A stretch of 61,419 nucleotides of DNA from Basidiobolus ranarum (taxonomy: Eukaryota; Basidiobolomycota; Basidiobolomycetes; Basidiobolales), in contig JASJQH010000006.1 in assembly GCA_040143965.1 (NCBI GenBank), positions 1-61,419 on the forward strand, read 5' to 3'. Position 1 is the first letter of the stretch. Each line of letters opens with the position of its first letter. The notes below the pieces were generated by a model, which saw nothing but the letters and a program-made list of their open reading frames with translations, was not told where the DNA came from and did no database searches. Of this stretch, positions 34,433-47,564 are shown one piece after another. The position numbers and the translations under genes were made by a program.

Positions 34433-35892
34433 TTAGAATTCTAACCACTGTTTATAATACAAGCAGTTAGATGGTGAAATGGGCCCATCTTCGGTACATA
34501 TTTTGAATACCTATAAACAGAGCAAATCATCAATTGGTGAGGAGGAACAGAGAAAGGCTTATATAATCAATGTACTTACAGGACATTTGCCGCAAGGGAT
34601 TTCAGTTAGTGAATTTTCCTTGGTTCTATCTTTTACGGCTTTGTACATCCACTCAACCTCCTCCTTTTCATCGTCCCAATCCATCAAATCAACGGGAGGT
34701 AAAATTCTTTCTATTTTGCCATCGTAGACCAACACATCCAGCAGACACACAATGTCTTCCATAGACAGGTCTACAGTACTAATGCGGTTATCCACAATAA
34801 AACGACGAATTTGATTCGCAGTAGGGTACTGAGCATAGCTAGTGGAGTATACAGCATCTGTGTTATTACGTGGAAAGCTCTACAGAGTTGAAGCATTAAT
34901 GGAGAATATTTAGAAGGCTTGACATTGTTGACATACATACCTTCGAATATATATATTTGTAGCATTGTTTGGCTAAAGTGTCAATAAAATCTACATCCAG
35001 CTCTTGATCTGTGAACCATGGTCCACCTGTGATCTCAACTGAGGGAGTCAATTCAATCAACATATATACTTTTCGAGTTGGATTCTATGGAACAAAAAGG
35101 AAGTTATGCCCTGTAGAAGAGTATACTAAAGTTGAGATGACGATTTAACCAAATACCTTAACTGATTTAACAGCTTTAATAAGCATTTTTTGTTCTAATG
35201 TCTTCAAACAACGCATCACTACTTGCTGGTGCAGATTGGTTTTCATTTTTAGATTCTTCGTCCAAATGCCTTCATTGCCTGAAGATTTAATATGTTGATA
35301 AATGAGTCTTTCATCCCCCTCAAGCATAGACATCCTAGATTTATATACCGCTTGTTTAACAAATATGTTGGATAAATGCTAGTAGACGAAAATAATACAT
35401 ACTTGTCAACTTCTTCAATATTCACGGCGCGATAAGAAAAGGTAGATCCGACGCGAAAGATCTCAATGAAGTTCTGTGCAAGTTTAACAAATACTTACTG
35501 ATTAGAAACGGTATAGAATACTTATAAAGCTGAACTAATCCCTACCCGTTTAGAAAGCTTATTAATGATCTCTGCGATCTCCTCAACCGTAAAATCGGGC
35601 ATCTGTTTTGTGATGAGGTCATCTGTTAAACCCTATAGTTATATCAAAGTGAGTGAGTGGTTGGTCCACCATATTTGATAATACCGACTAAGAGGAAGTT
35701 GCCTCCGAAATGTTGTTTGATCAAGAAAAATAACTGCGATTAAGTATAAAAATATTGAAAATGTATTCAGACCTTAGGTTCATTTTTACAGTGCGTTAAG
35801 AAAAGCGCCTCTTTGGGTGAGAGGCCATTGGGAATGTCGTGTGAAAACTGAATTGCACCACTATCCAAAGGCTCCTGCTTTATCTTCGACAT
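34433..35892 (-). CDS. RPC34: RNA polymerase III subunit RPC34/RPC6
   Basis: Eight exons (35892-35773, 35733-35689, 35632-35546, 35473-35403, 35334-35157, 35084-34941, 34879-34580, 34510-34433) give 340 residues in phase; human RPC6 is 316. Winged-helix segments are recognisable: GLTDDLITKQMPDFT, LIYQHIKSSGNEGIWTKNLK, KTLEQKMLIKAVKSVKNPTR, followed by VYMLIELTPSVEITGGPWFT. The C-terminal iron-sulfur-type cysteine signature CGKCPVFKIC...ISPSNC, ending YKQWLEF, is complete only after the last intron. RPC34 sits in the RPC82/34/31 heterotrimer and contacts TFIIIB during promoter opening. The first two introns use weak donors (GTCTGA, GTCGGT) and the first is just 39 nt. Divergent from the KNTC1-like gene. 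Confidence 0.95.
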
Positions 35893-36666
35893 GTTAGGAG
35901 GCCGTATCTCTGAAAGAGTCGAATAAGAACGCTTCCTGGATTTCTATAAAATGTTTGGGAAGTGGTAGTTACTGCAACTTCCCAGACAACCGATTTCCTT
36001 GGTTTGATTTTGTGCTGGCACTCTCCCTTAGAATGCAAAAAATCTCAACTTTAGTGCATCATCCCTCATTTGATTTTTTTTTTAGTTCATTTACAAAAAC
36101 CTTACTGCAATGATTTTACTGATGAGTGTAACGTGATTAAATTTCCAAATAATTTGCGGTTGAGCCCCAGATAAGTATTTTCACCAACATCAATCAATTC
36201 ATATCATTAATTAATATTTGCCCATTAGAAAGTGCTTTGTTGATTATTCCTCTCGAGCATTTTACATGCAATGGGCTCACCAATCAAAGGAGGTGATTTG
36301 ACGGTTATAATAGATAAACATGAGCGAAAGCAAAACAAAAACAAGGGATAGTCCTTTTTTTCTCATTCAAGTTGCATAAGTGAATTTCTTGTTCAAGAAC
36401 GCCATTCGTCTTCACAGAGCTCAAGCCCTTTAATAATATCTATTACCCTTTACATACACCGGAAGGCCGTTTGCGCTATTCGTTTAGTTGTCTATCTAAC
36501 TTTCCATCTCTTTCTCTAGTTTATCTAACACAGTACTCAGCCTCATTCTTGAGCTTTCTGTTTACTGTTTCACTTCAAGTTTATGTGTTTTGTCAGATAC
36601 ATACCACATAACGAATAGTACCTTTGTAGAAACCTCAAATACTACCAACCTGTCCAGTAACTAATA
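35893..36666. other. Divergent promoter region
   Basis: Upstream of both RPC34 and the KNTC1-like gene. A T-rich block near 36073-36083 and a long pyrimidine-rich leader before 36667 are the only features seen. Confidence 0.45.
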
Positions 36667-39600
36667 ATGACCAACTCAGATTATGATATGGATGCTTCCT
36701 CAAGTTACGAGAGTGAGAACCCTTGGACCATTGAAATAAACCCACAAAATGAAAGTCTTTCTCTCGGACTTTCAAACGCCATAGAAATACTTGAAAGCCC
36801 AAGCTCCGCAAACACTCCTAGCAGTGTTTATAAAATTGACGACGTCACCTGCATTTCCAAAATAAGTGACGAGGTTAGTTTTGCATCATGGTAGCTTCCT
36901 ATTTATGTTCAAACCACTTACTTCTTTACCTGTCGAATCCAGTCAGTTGAGCCTTGTAACTTTATGGAGCGTGATGCTGCCGCTATTTCCACCAACGGTT
37001 TTATTGTCGGCCTACCAAGTGTTCAATTATTGAATCGTGATTGTACAAAGCATATTTGTTCCGTTAGTTTAGGTATGTCTTCATTGCTATAAATGTATGC
37101 TGTGAATCAATTGAGCTGACATTTCTCTGCTTTATAGATGGTCGACCTGAACTAGTCGCATTTAATCGGGATTCCACCTTCGTTGTCGTTGGTGACAGTT
37201 TTGGATACATGCATTTCATTCATGTGGAAACTGGTTTCCACGTTTTCTCTCAATCAATTCACGAATTTCAATCTGAGGATGAGGGAGACCATCAAGGAAA
37301 TGTATTCAAAGCTCTCCATTTTACATCTCCTGAAAAGTGAGCTTATTTGTTATATATGTTTACTGAGAAATAATGTACAATTCTACTAACATATTATTTG
37401 TTCAAAGATCGCAAACCGAAGATCTGTTGGTTGTGTTGAAAAATCATGTATTATATCGATTTTCAAACATCAATTTAAATGCCCTCCAGGAAGCATTGTA
37501 CACAAATGACACCGCTCGTTGTTTAGAGGTATATACCATCGCTTATGTTTAATCATGTTTATAAGCTAACCATTTTCGTCATAGATTAAAGATTCTATAC
37601 AACTTGAAGAGACAGACCTCGGTCAAAGCGAGACCTCACCGCATCAACTTGACATTAATGATTTGATCACTACTTATGATAAACGAGGATCAACTATAAT
37701 TGTAGCTGGCAAAGGTAATTACAACACATATAACCATCATTGTGCAACTAAGACTAACGAGGGATTTTAGGGAATGCTTCTCTTAGCATATGGCGACGTG
37801 ATGTTCCTCAATCTGGGAATGAGCATCCTCGTACCAAGCTTGTAGATAGTGTACAGCGTGTTCTAGATGGAGTCGGAATCGTCAAACTCAGAATATCTTC
37901 AGGCGGAAAATTCTTACTCGCCTTAGATGAAAATGGCGATATCACTGTGTGGGATCGTCGAACGTCAGTATTTTTTGAAATGTCCTAATGTAAAAGTGTA
38001 TGTACTTAACTATCTTCTAAAATAGCTTGGTGATGCTACGTCAATACCATAACACACAAATTGCCGACTTCGATTTACTTCCATCCTCTATAGTCAAAGC
38101 TGGCATGGGAACTCCAATCACGGATACACTCCCTTCCTTGATAACTCTCACCAAACCTGATCAAAAGAATGGCCGCTATCTGCAGATCATTTCCCTCAAT
38201 CAGTTCCACATCACACACCGAATGCAAGTTTCTGATGCTTGTTGGCTTGTCAGATACCAAGGCAAAGCTGAGGTAAACACACTTACACATTTTGATATTT
38301 GAATTTGCGTTAATTTTTGATTGTAAACATAGAATTGTAGCGATTCAATCTTTTTCGTAGAAGGAGTGTTAGAAGCAGGAGGAGACGGGGAAGAAAGGTA
38401 GCTTTAGTGAAGTGTAAAGTGTTTGCCAGTTCTTTGTACTCATCCTATCTTTCATTTGCAGTATTTCACGGATGTTCATTCGATCCCTATCCGAAACAAT
38501 GCCTCTTACTCGTTTTCAACAATTGATTCTGAGCCGAAAGTATCTAGAAGCAGAAGCTTTTGCAGATCAGTATGGTTTAGATCTTCAAGTAGCGCTTAAA
38601 GCTAAACTCACCAATATTCTCAACGAATCATTCAACATCTCCGGTGATAACAATGAGTTACTTTCCTCTGATGTCAATGCAGACACGATTATTCACGATC
38701 TATCTAAAGTTGAAGACGATGCCTTCGTAATCGACTTTGCCTTACAAATCGTGTTCCCAGACTACCAAAATACCTATAAACTTTTAACTTACGCTCGATC
38801 ATTAGTTCATTCACTTGAATCTAAAAAGACCACAACTGCCTCCTCGTCATCAGTCTTTAATGTTCATCAAGCGTTCAGACGTCTCGGCACTTGGCAGTTG
38901 ATCGGCTTTATTACTCATGAGACTCCCAGTGGTACTGAGTCCCAAGGTTTCGATGGACGCAAATGGCAAACCTTTCGTACTTCCAATATGATCGACGAAG
39001 CCCGGGATTTGATTGCTAAGGGTAGAGTCAAGCAAGCCATGGTTATATGGAGACGTCACCATATCGACGAGAAACTAGTCGAGCATGTTGATGAAATTTT
39101 GTGCAATATGCCTGAAAACACTCCTGCTTCCGAATTTATATCTTGGATACGTAATGAAGTAATGATGCCTGTACAAAGAATGGAAGATCGTGTTAAACTT
39201 GCTATGTGGATTGAACAGAGAGCTCGTCTACTTGAGCTCAAGGAGAAAAAGCCACACAATGCACTCGAAGTAATACGTCTACTAGATGTCCAAAATAACT
39301 CTGCTAATGATCTCCATGCAGAAGCACAGTCTAAAAATATTTTATTCTGTACACCAGCTACACCAGCTCGTTATGTGGAAAGTACAATTTTCCTTGCCAG
39401 TACAGCTAGTTACTCTACCTTCGGTATCGAAAGTAATGTTAGTAGCAGTGGAGCATCAAGCTTGAGGAAACAACTTGAGGATTTGGTCTATCTTTGGGAC
39501 AAACATGACTTCAAACTTTCCCTGTCGGAGTATAGTCAAGAGACGCCAGGCAGTATTGCAATGGAACTTCTAGACCGTATTGCTGCTCCTGAACTCCTTG

Positions 39601-42600
39601 CAGATACTGTGGAGAAACATTTTAAACCTTATACGATGAAAAATGAACTCTCAAGTGACGATTTGTTGGTTGAATATTGTATGGAAGTCATGGATAATGG
39701 GGCCGGTATAGGCAAAACTTTGTCTAATGCACCTTGGGAAGTTCGCGTTCTCAGTATTCTCGAATGTATCTCGAGTGCTGAATCTCGTCTTGATGTTGTA
39801 TTAGAACTAATGCGTCGTACTCCAGTTCCTTGGAGTGACACTATTGATCAAGTAATCATTAAGTCTCTTGAAGGACCTGCATTAAGACGTACCGAAGAGT
39901 TACGTGAACAATACCGACTAATGCAACTCAAGAGTATGTTACTAAGATACGGAATTAAGGTATTTAATATATCTGATTTGGCTCTCGCGAAAGGACTTGT
40001 TTCGTTTATTGCCGCCCAAGTGGATGTTGAAACTGCAATGGATGACGCCCTACAAGTTGTTCACGCTTATCATCATTTGAATGAGTTACAGGCTTATGTA
40101 CTTCGACTTCAAAATCTCTGCTCTGCCAAAAAGCTTGATTGCCTAGTTGACCTCCTCGATAATTTGATGAATCAAGAGCCTAACCAAAGCTATGATAATC
40201 CTCAACTGACTACCTATCGTGCCAGTCAAGAAGTATTGGTGTGGTTAATTGAAATTGTTGAAAGTATTCGCGAGTTCAAAGAAAATGACCATTATTCTGA
40301 CGATGCAGTGGATACTTTCAAATGGGCTATCGAAGCGGCAGTTGTTATTACCAAATTCATATCTAGCCGCCCTGCTTTAAGAGAATTCTCTAGTACACAA
40401 GCCTACGATGCATATCTCTCTAGCGCTCAACAAATACATTGTCTAGCGACCTTATTCAATGAGTACGAGATTATCTTAACTATCGAAGAATTACAGAAGG
40501 AAGGTGCCAAGCATCAAATTGCACGCTCAGTGATCGAAAAAATTTGCGCTCAACAAAGTAGTAAAGGTAAAGGCAAACGAGGACCTGCCTCTCAAGCTAG
40601 TACGAAAACTTCGCATAATGTTCAAACTGCAGTGTTCAGATTATCCGATCTTTTGGGTATAACTCGTCACGAACTTAAAGGAATTCTTGCTGAGGAAGCA
40701 GCCTCTCACGGAGATTTGCGTACCACTTTCTTGATTTGCAAGGAGATGTATGATAAACATCCTGATAATTCTACCGCCGAATTTCTACGTAAAATCGCAT
40801 TTTTGATTACAAAATATGCAAATGAAAATGGACCGGATGTTTTCCAATCTAATGGCTTCGGAAACACTAACATCCCACTCTCATTGAAAATCCAGCAACT
40901 TGCACAGCAAGCCACTTTGTTGTGTACTGACGATTTGATGTCTGAATGCCTTGATCAATTCACCACATTTGAACTACAGCATACCATCTTTGCCCAAACT
41001 GAAAATGGAGATTATGGCTCTCTTGTTCGTCAGGTCGGGAAAATGACACTTAATCCTCAGGCTCCCGCAGCACCTGGTGGTGCTGGTGGCTCTAGCTCTT
41101 CGGTCAACATGTTTTTATCTGCGAACTTGATGGAAGAAGAACAAACAGACTCAATGGATTCGGATGATCGTTTTGCTGATGATTTGTTTCAAGAGCATTA
41201 CTTCGAGACTGGTCTGGTATTGAAGACTGAAGAAGCTATGGAGCATGCCACTTTGTTTGCACTAGATTGTTGCAAAAATAGTCGGAACCCTAGACCTCAA
41301 AACGGTACCAGTGGCAAATCTAAATCTAAATCCATTGACGACTCCATCTCTTATGATCTTTCTGCCAAAATGCTTGGAGATTATCTAAAAGACAATCGTA
41401 ACTACCAAACAGCACTGAGTGTATTCCAACGCTCTCAAGAGCAGACACTCCGAAGAATTATTGGATTTGAAGAGGAAGCTACCATTGAGGATTTGGATAC
41501 CTCTCGGTATAATGAAATCTTGGAAATATGTGTTCAAAAGGTGCTCAGCTCTAGATATATTGACAACATGTTGGCCTTAGGTTACACTATCTCATTACCA
41601 TTAGAGGAGGCATTCAAGTCTTACAAAGCTGGTTTGGCCACTGTCGGTTCAGATTATCATCGATTAATTAAATTCGCTGCCATTGGTCTTGGGTGTGCTA
41701 CTGTATGGGAACAACGAGGATTCTATGTTAACTGCAAGCAACTAGCGGCCAATGCTCGTTGGTGGCATCAACTTAAAATCTTGGATATTCCCTTTGATGA
41801 TGCTCAGTTCAGAGCTAGCAAACATAGTGAATATCAAAGGAAATTGGTCCCTCTTCTGATGGAAAAGACCAATTTGGATATCTTGACTGTACTTGAGTTT
41901 GGCCGAGCTTATGATCTTGAGGACGATTATTCTTACCTTGAATACGTAAGAAAGCTGATTTTAAGTGGCCCAGAAGAGAGCTATCAAAGCCAAGTAGTTG
42001 GCGTAGTGGACGACATTGTAAACAAAGAGAAACTACTACACCTACTTATATCACAATGCGTACCCCGAATCTCCCCCTATGATTATGAGCGGCTTCAATT
42101 CGTTTTCCAACAGATCATACAATTGCTACCGGACCATGCTGACTCAAAGACTGCAATAACCATATTGGATATTCTCATCAATTATACACGTCTGTCTTCT
42201 CCCAATCTGGATGAACTCTCGGATGCTGTCCGCATTATTGACGGAGCTGAGATTGCTCTATCTCCAGAAGATGTACCTGAGCTACGCAAACGTTTCCCAT
42301 TAAGTTTACGTAGAGTTCCTTTCCATACCATTATTGAGGAACCCTGGAAGATCTTGAAATATGAACTCACTGAGGAAACCATTCCAAAGCTTCTTCCACT
42401 TACACTTCCCTTAGGCATCCACCCTGATCAATTCTACGGATCAGTCATAGACAATCTTCTGGCCAAACTCAAGCTAGCCAAAGGAGATGGTGAGTCGGAA
42501 CCCACCGAAACCTGTACCAAACTCAAGTTCTCTGATTTCAAGGGCTTAATCCTTAAGATTAGAGACACTGAACTAGCCATCAGTTCTGCTAAATATGTTG

Positions 42601-44234
42601 CCGATGGATTCTTTTGCGGTGTGGACAAGATTCAAGCGCTTAAAACAGCCGTTCATCTCTCCGAAAAATGGCTTCAGAAAATCAATTCTGGTGCAGAAAA
42701 TGAAGAAACCAAAATACTTGAAGAACGTGCTTCTGTTGCTTTAGGAAGATTGAAGGATTCTTTAGCCAGAACCGAAACCGAACATCAACTAAGATCCGTC
42801 AAATTCACGAATTTCCTTCACCTTGTCCCTCAACCTTTAGAGCTCATTTGCCAATTGTATGCTCAACAAAGTGAAGAAGCCTTGGTGAACAAAGAATCGA
42901 TCGATATCCATCATTTAACTAGTGAAATCGCCACCAGACATTCGTTGGATATTGACAAAGTTCGTCAATACCTTCTTACTACTTGGTTAACGCAAGATCT
43001 TGAACTTCAATCAGATGAGGCTGAAACCTGTCTGCCATCGATGCGTATTCAAGCGAACTCCACCATGAACTCCCGGGCCGAGATTTCTTTACAAATGAGA
43101 ATTCTGTACCTACTTCAATGTGGCGTTCTCGAATCCAATGTTGGCTTCCTGTTGAACTTTGCTTATCAACAAAAGTCTACTCAGAAAGTGACAACCTTAA
43201 CTCGAGTTCGATCACTTAGCGTTCTTTTCCAATTAGCCAGCCCACAAGAAATCGCAAGGGTTCACAACTATCAAGAGGTTCGAGCTTATTTGCAAATGCT
43301 CCTCTACCTAGCTGACTTTGAGGATCTACGTATCTCTCAGACACTGAAAGAATTCAACGCTTGTGACAAAGAAGCATTCGCGCGTTCTCTTTGGGTGAAA
43401 CATTCGGATGAACCCAAGGTAGTTCAGCTAGTGTGTAATCTATGCGTAGATTACAAGATACATGATATGGCTTTGTGGGAAAGTGCTCTACACAAACTGA
43501 TCAAATTCCGTTTGTTCAATTATCTCCTTGGGATTATTGAGTATGTGAGCTTGGTACCTGAGTTATCACAGATGCCCAGCCTTCCACAATTATGGAACGA
43601 CGTACTAAAAGGATGTTTTGAATCAGTCTTGAAGTCGAGTCAGAGATCCAAACAAACTACACCCGAATTGGAATCACTCAAGAATCAGGCGATATTGTTA
43701 CTGCAAAAATGCCCATTCTTTTTGGAATTAGATCTTCCTACGTTTTTCCAACTCTTTGACAAACTAGGAACACCAGAGTTGGTCCTCAGTGCTTATTGTG
43801 CTTTACCTATGGTTCAACCAGTTAATGAAAAGATTCGCTCATTAATTGATCTAATTCCGTCTGGTGAACTCGTTCCGTTATTAAATCGCCTTAATCCCGG
43901 ACTGAATAAGGGACCTCTCGAAAGAGTTTCTTACTGCATTAACAAGACTCCAGTAATTCACGCCATCTATGAACGTATTGAGGATGAACACGGTTACGAG
44001 AAACTTCTACGTACAACGCATTTAAAATCATTTGTAAATTATTTGATTGATACGGATCAATTGGAGAATCTGGTACTCGCCACACTAGAAATGGATAAGG
44101 AGAACGAAGCAAGAGAATTGGTTCACTGGTATTATAAAAGATGGGATTCGAAAGTAAAGAAGATATCAGAAGATGGTGAAGAAATAGATTTACTAGATGA
44201 ATATCTGGATAGTAAACAACTAGTTGAACAGTAA
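36667..44234 (+). CDS. KNTC1: Rod/KNTC1-type kinetochore protein (RZZ component)
   Basis: Nine exons (36667-36873, 36943-37072, 37138-37336, 37408-37528, 37585-37714, 37771-37963, 38026-38272, 38333-38397, 38462-44234), all in phase, give 2354 residues; human KNTC1 has 2209. The N-terminal ~430 residues look like a beta-propeller (GFIVGLPSVQLLNRD, FLLALDENGDITVWDRRT). The alpha-solenoid then follows the animal protein closely: RKYLEAEAFADQYGLDLQVA, DDAFVIDFALQIVFPDY, VKLAMWIEQRARLLEL, DKHDFKLSLSEYSQE, PYDYERLQFVFQQIIQLLPD, EPWKILKYELTEETIPKLLP, and LWVKHSDEPKVVQLVCNLC in the Rod C-terminal region. Rod with Zw10 and Zwilch forms the kinetochore corona and recruits dynein/Spindly and Mad1. Rod is distantly related to yeast Sec39/Dsl3-class tethers via NAG/NRZ, but the match here is to KNTC1 along the length. 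Confidence 0.88.
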
Positions 44235-44454
44235 CTCAATTCTACTCTACTACATACGCATGTATATCCACGCTTCTGTACTTTTATTCCATATTAATAA
44301 ACGATTGATAATAACACTCATGTACACTAGCATAACGAGATGTTTATGCATTTCTTGCACATTTTACGTGAAAATCAATGATCTCACTGCATCACATCGA
44401 AATGGTGGTTCAAGATATTTACATGATGAAAGTAGAGCAACTGAATTAGAAAAA

Positions 44455-44905
44455 TCAATTCGTTTTGTGTAACTTTTTATGACGAGTGAGGGTGGATAGC
44501 TGAAAATAAATGGTATGAGAACATGTCTTGGATTAATATAAAACTTGCTTAGTTACTTACATCACCAAATGCTTTGGTGCATCCTGAGTGATCACATGAA
44601 AAAGGCCGCTCTCCGGTGTGTGTTCGGTAATGTATTGAAAGTGCAGTACTTTGAGTAAAACTACGCGTACATGAAATCCACGAACATTTGTAGGGTTTTT
44701 CTCCGGTATGAATCCTTCTGTGTCGACAAAGATCCGAATTGGTGGTAAAGGACTTGTTACAGGATGGGTATTCACACCAGTGAATTCTTCGGTAGGTTGT
44801 TGAGATGTATGGATCCTTATGTGATGGTTGGAATCGATAGTTCGTACTTTCTAAGAGTTCATTTGATGGATTGAGTATGTAATTGAGTTTCATCTGCTTC
44901 AACAT
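44455..44905 (-). CDS. Small three-finger C2H2 zinc-finger protein
   Basis: Two exons (44905-44561, 44499-44455) give 129 residues. Three tandem C2H2 fingers cover most of the protein: [19 protein letters not shown], then after linker [28 protein letters not shown], then HTGERPFS and [19 protein letters not shown], whose second half lies in exon 2. TGEKP/TGERP linkers indicate tandem DNA reading. The short N-terminus ([15 protein letters not shown]) has no recognised domain, so no regulatory partner can be named. The ATG at 44905 follows an in-frame GTG; an internal Met at residue 5 is possible. It converges on the KNTC1 gene with 220 bp between stops. Confidence 0.8.
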
Positions 44906-46215
44906 CACTTAGTCTTAACCCTATATAATACCACTGCTTGCAGATAAGAAAAATGAAGAAGCCAATACTGATACGCTCTCATTTATATATATTTTCTTTC
45001 AGTTCAAGTCATCACGAAATTGACTCATCTACACGGCATCCATAAAAGTATTAATGCTTTTCAAACAATCACAATACATGCCATACTAATGGTAATCCGT
45101 GGTAATGCAAATCATCTACACCTATTGCCTAAGCATCTTCACGGTACTAGCCCATTCTTTTGATGCCGCCATAAAGTGGAATTCCACTTTCCAAATCAAC
45201 TTGGTGGAAATATGGAACTCAAATGGGCGGGTGGATCTAAGAATAGTAAGTAACGTATCTTTTCTATGGAAACCAATATGATTAACCATTATACCTTTTT
45301 TGATATGAATAACACTCCACTTCATTGGAATTCACTAATAGTTGGAAAATGAACTTGAACTTGTTGAAGTTAACATAGCCTAAACATCTATATAGTCATT
45401 TATAGCTTAGTATTTAGTTATCCTATATTGAACTAAGATACCACGAACTATTCTCAAGAAGAGTTTACTTAGGAATATATGTGCAAAGTTTGGGGCTTCT
45501 AGCACAAGTTTGAGAAATCTATATATCTGAGAACTTCTGAGACCTTCCTTAACACATTCTACACGTTTGTTTGTTTACTTCTTGACAAAACCATAAATGT
45601 CAACTTTCTACTCGATAAATCAGTAAGTGAAAACCACCAATTCTTCTAGTTCTCCTAACCACTTCCAACAAACTCCCAAAACACTTTAATAAATACTTCA
45701 ACAGAACTTGGTCTATTATACTTCTGGTTTGTTAAAAATTTTAACATTGAAATCAGTTACAAATAGTGAGTGGGCTGAGAAAGCAAAGGTTTATCAAGTT
45801 GAAATTTATGCATCTTGAATAATATACTTCTGTAACTTATTATTTTTCAAACATTTACTGTACTCACCAGAGCATTTATTCTACACCCATTTCGAAAGAG
45901 TAAACAAAGAAAATAGATTGACGAAAGCGTAGCTGGAGTATTTATGTTCCACTTCCACCGCATAACAAACAAATCCCGTTGCCAAGTGACGTAACACAAA
46001 TGGAGGATATCTCCCGAAAAAAAGAACTGAGAATGAATTGAATCAATCGAAGGATTTCTTGTTTTATGTACTTTAATCAGGTAAATAATTACTGAGAATG
46101 AAAATGTTGGAGGGTATGTCATACAAGACAACATACAAAATCTACATGTAAAATAAATTTGGGAATGATTTCTTGGAAGCTATCCGTAAAGTAACATTAA
46201 GCGTATGATTTTAGT
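44906..46215. other. 1.3 kb intergenic region
   Basis: Promoter side of the zinc-finger gene and 3' flank of TVP18. Open frames present (for example 45847-46134, minus) look random and have no phase-consistent neighbours. No repeats recognised. Confidence 0.4.
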
Positions 46216-46886
46216 TTAGATAGGATAGTTGTGGACGCCGGAACCACCAGTCAAAGTGCTAGAAGATCTGTCTTGACCACGAAGATGGGCAATACCATAG
46301 AAAAGCACTGAGAAGGTAAGGAATAAGGCCCCTAAGAATAGCACAGTAAACTTCTGTGCGATAGATACCCAAATCACGATGGCAAAGCTAAAAATAGGGA
46401 AAGGTAAGCATAGAATTCATTCAGATGCATGTATAAATAGATATTTCTTACACAAGGTACAGAATAGCACGCATGAGGTTGCTGGAGAAACGGTCAGTGA
46501 CAACGGAGCTCTTGGGGATAACCATGCCACAAAAGGGGATTTCGAGTATAAGAATACACACGGCAAAAATACTATAAACAAGCAGTAAGTATTACGTCCG
46601 AAAAACATATCGAGAATAAATCAACATACAATCCAAAAATGGCAAATACAACGACAGAGGTGAACTTAATAATACCAAACACCACCAAGCCTAAAATAAA
46701 CCATTAGTTTTCGTTACGAATCGACCAGCGACAAAAGAATACATACAAATAGCAGCGATAATTGCCGACCTATAGAGAAAATTCGACGAGTTAGTGCATG
46801 TAGATAAATAGAACACACGAAACAAGATATTACCATTGGCCGTAGATGGAAAAGTTTCCAGATTTAAATTCATCAACAACACTCAT
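46216..46886 (-). CDS. TVP18: Golgi membrane protein TVP18
   Basis: Five short exons (46886-46834, 46769-46747, 46690-46630, 46571-46452, 46387-46216) give 142 residues in phase. The N-terminus MSVVDEFKSGNFSIYGQW is the family signature. Four hydrophobic segments follow (SAIIAAICLVVFGIIK, SVVVFAIFGFIFAVCILILE, AILYLVFAIVIWVSIA, FTVLFLGALFLTFSVLFYGI), and the tail is short and polar. TVP18 is a Tlg2-vesicle tetraspan protein of the Golgi with a probable role in vesicle trafficking. The gene is almost invisible to single-exon ORF searches because exon 2 is 23 nt and exon 1 is 53 nt. An ACGCGA motif sits about 107 bp upstream of the start. Confidence 0.88.
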
Positions 46887-47564
46887 TATAGCTTGCGTTC
46901 AAAGTTGGTGTAGTAAGAAAGATTAAGAGAAGTTAGAGAACAAGTTTAATAAGTTGTATCTCTCCGAGAATCACCTTTATACTGAAATTTTGACGCGACG
47001 CATGGACTCGTGATTTTCAATGGAGTATGATTACTAGGAATATTTTTAGAAATAATACCGCATTCAGTCTAGACATATGCCAAGTATAAGATTGTCAGAG
47101 ATCACAACAGCGTTCCATTGGAGTACCTGGAGTACCAAATACAAATTACGTCATCTCTGAATTCCATAATATATGCATAAACGACGGCTGATTTTCCATG
47201 ACATAAACACCGCAATATAGACGTTTTAGGTAACTCTTGGCAACAAGTAACTGGATTCAATCTACCTAATTAATATCTCAATTCGAAATATAAATATTGT
47301 GCTAAACCAAGGTTGCGAGATTCTAATGCCAACGATAACAATGCACCAATGACAAAAGTACGATTACGGGCGTCAGAGTTGTATCAAAATAACCTCATAA
47401 GATGTAGAATATTCTAGTTCAAGAAACTAACGATCTTCTATCGATAAGCAAAATATGCCATTCAGCACACGAACTAAAATTGGATGTGTCAAATGATCTT
47501 TATTTGAAAAATAGAACTACAACTGTACAAGACTTGCGCCAAGAACAGTGCAATTGTATGTCAT
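46887..47564. other. Intergenic region
   Basis: Promoter side of TVP18 and 3' flank of RPP0, both leftward. No coding signal or repeat recognised. Confidence 0.45.
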
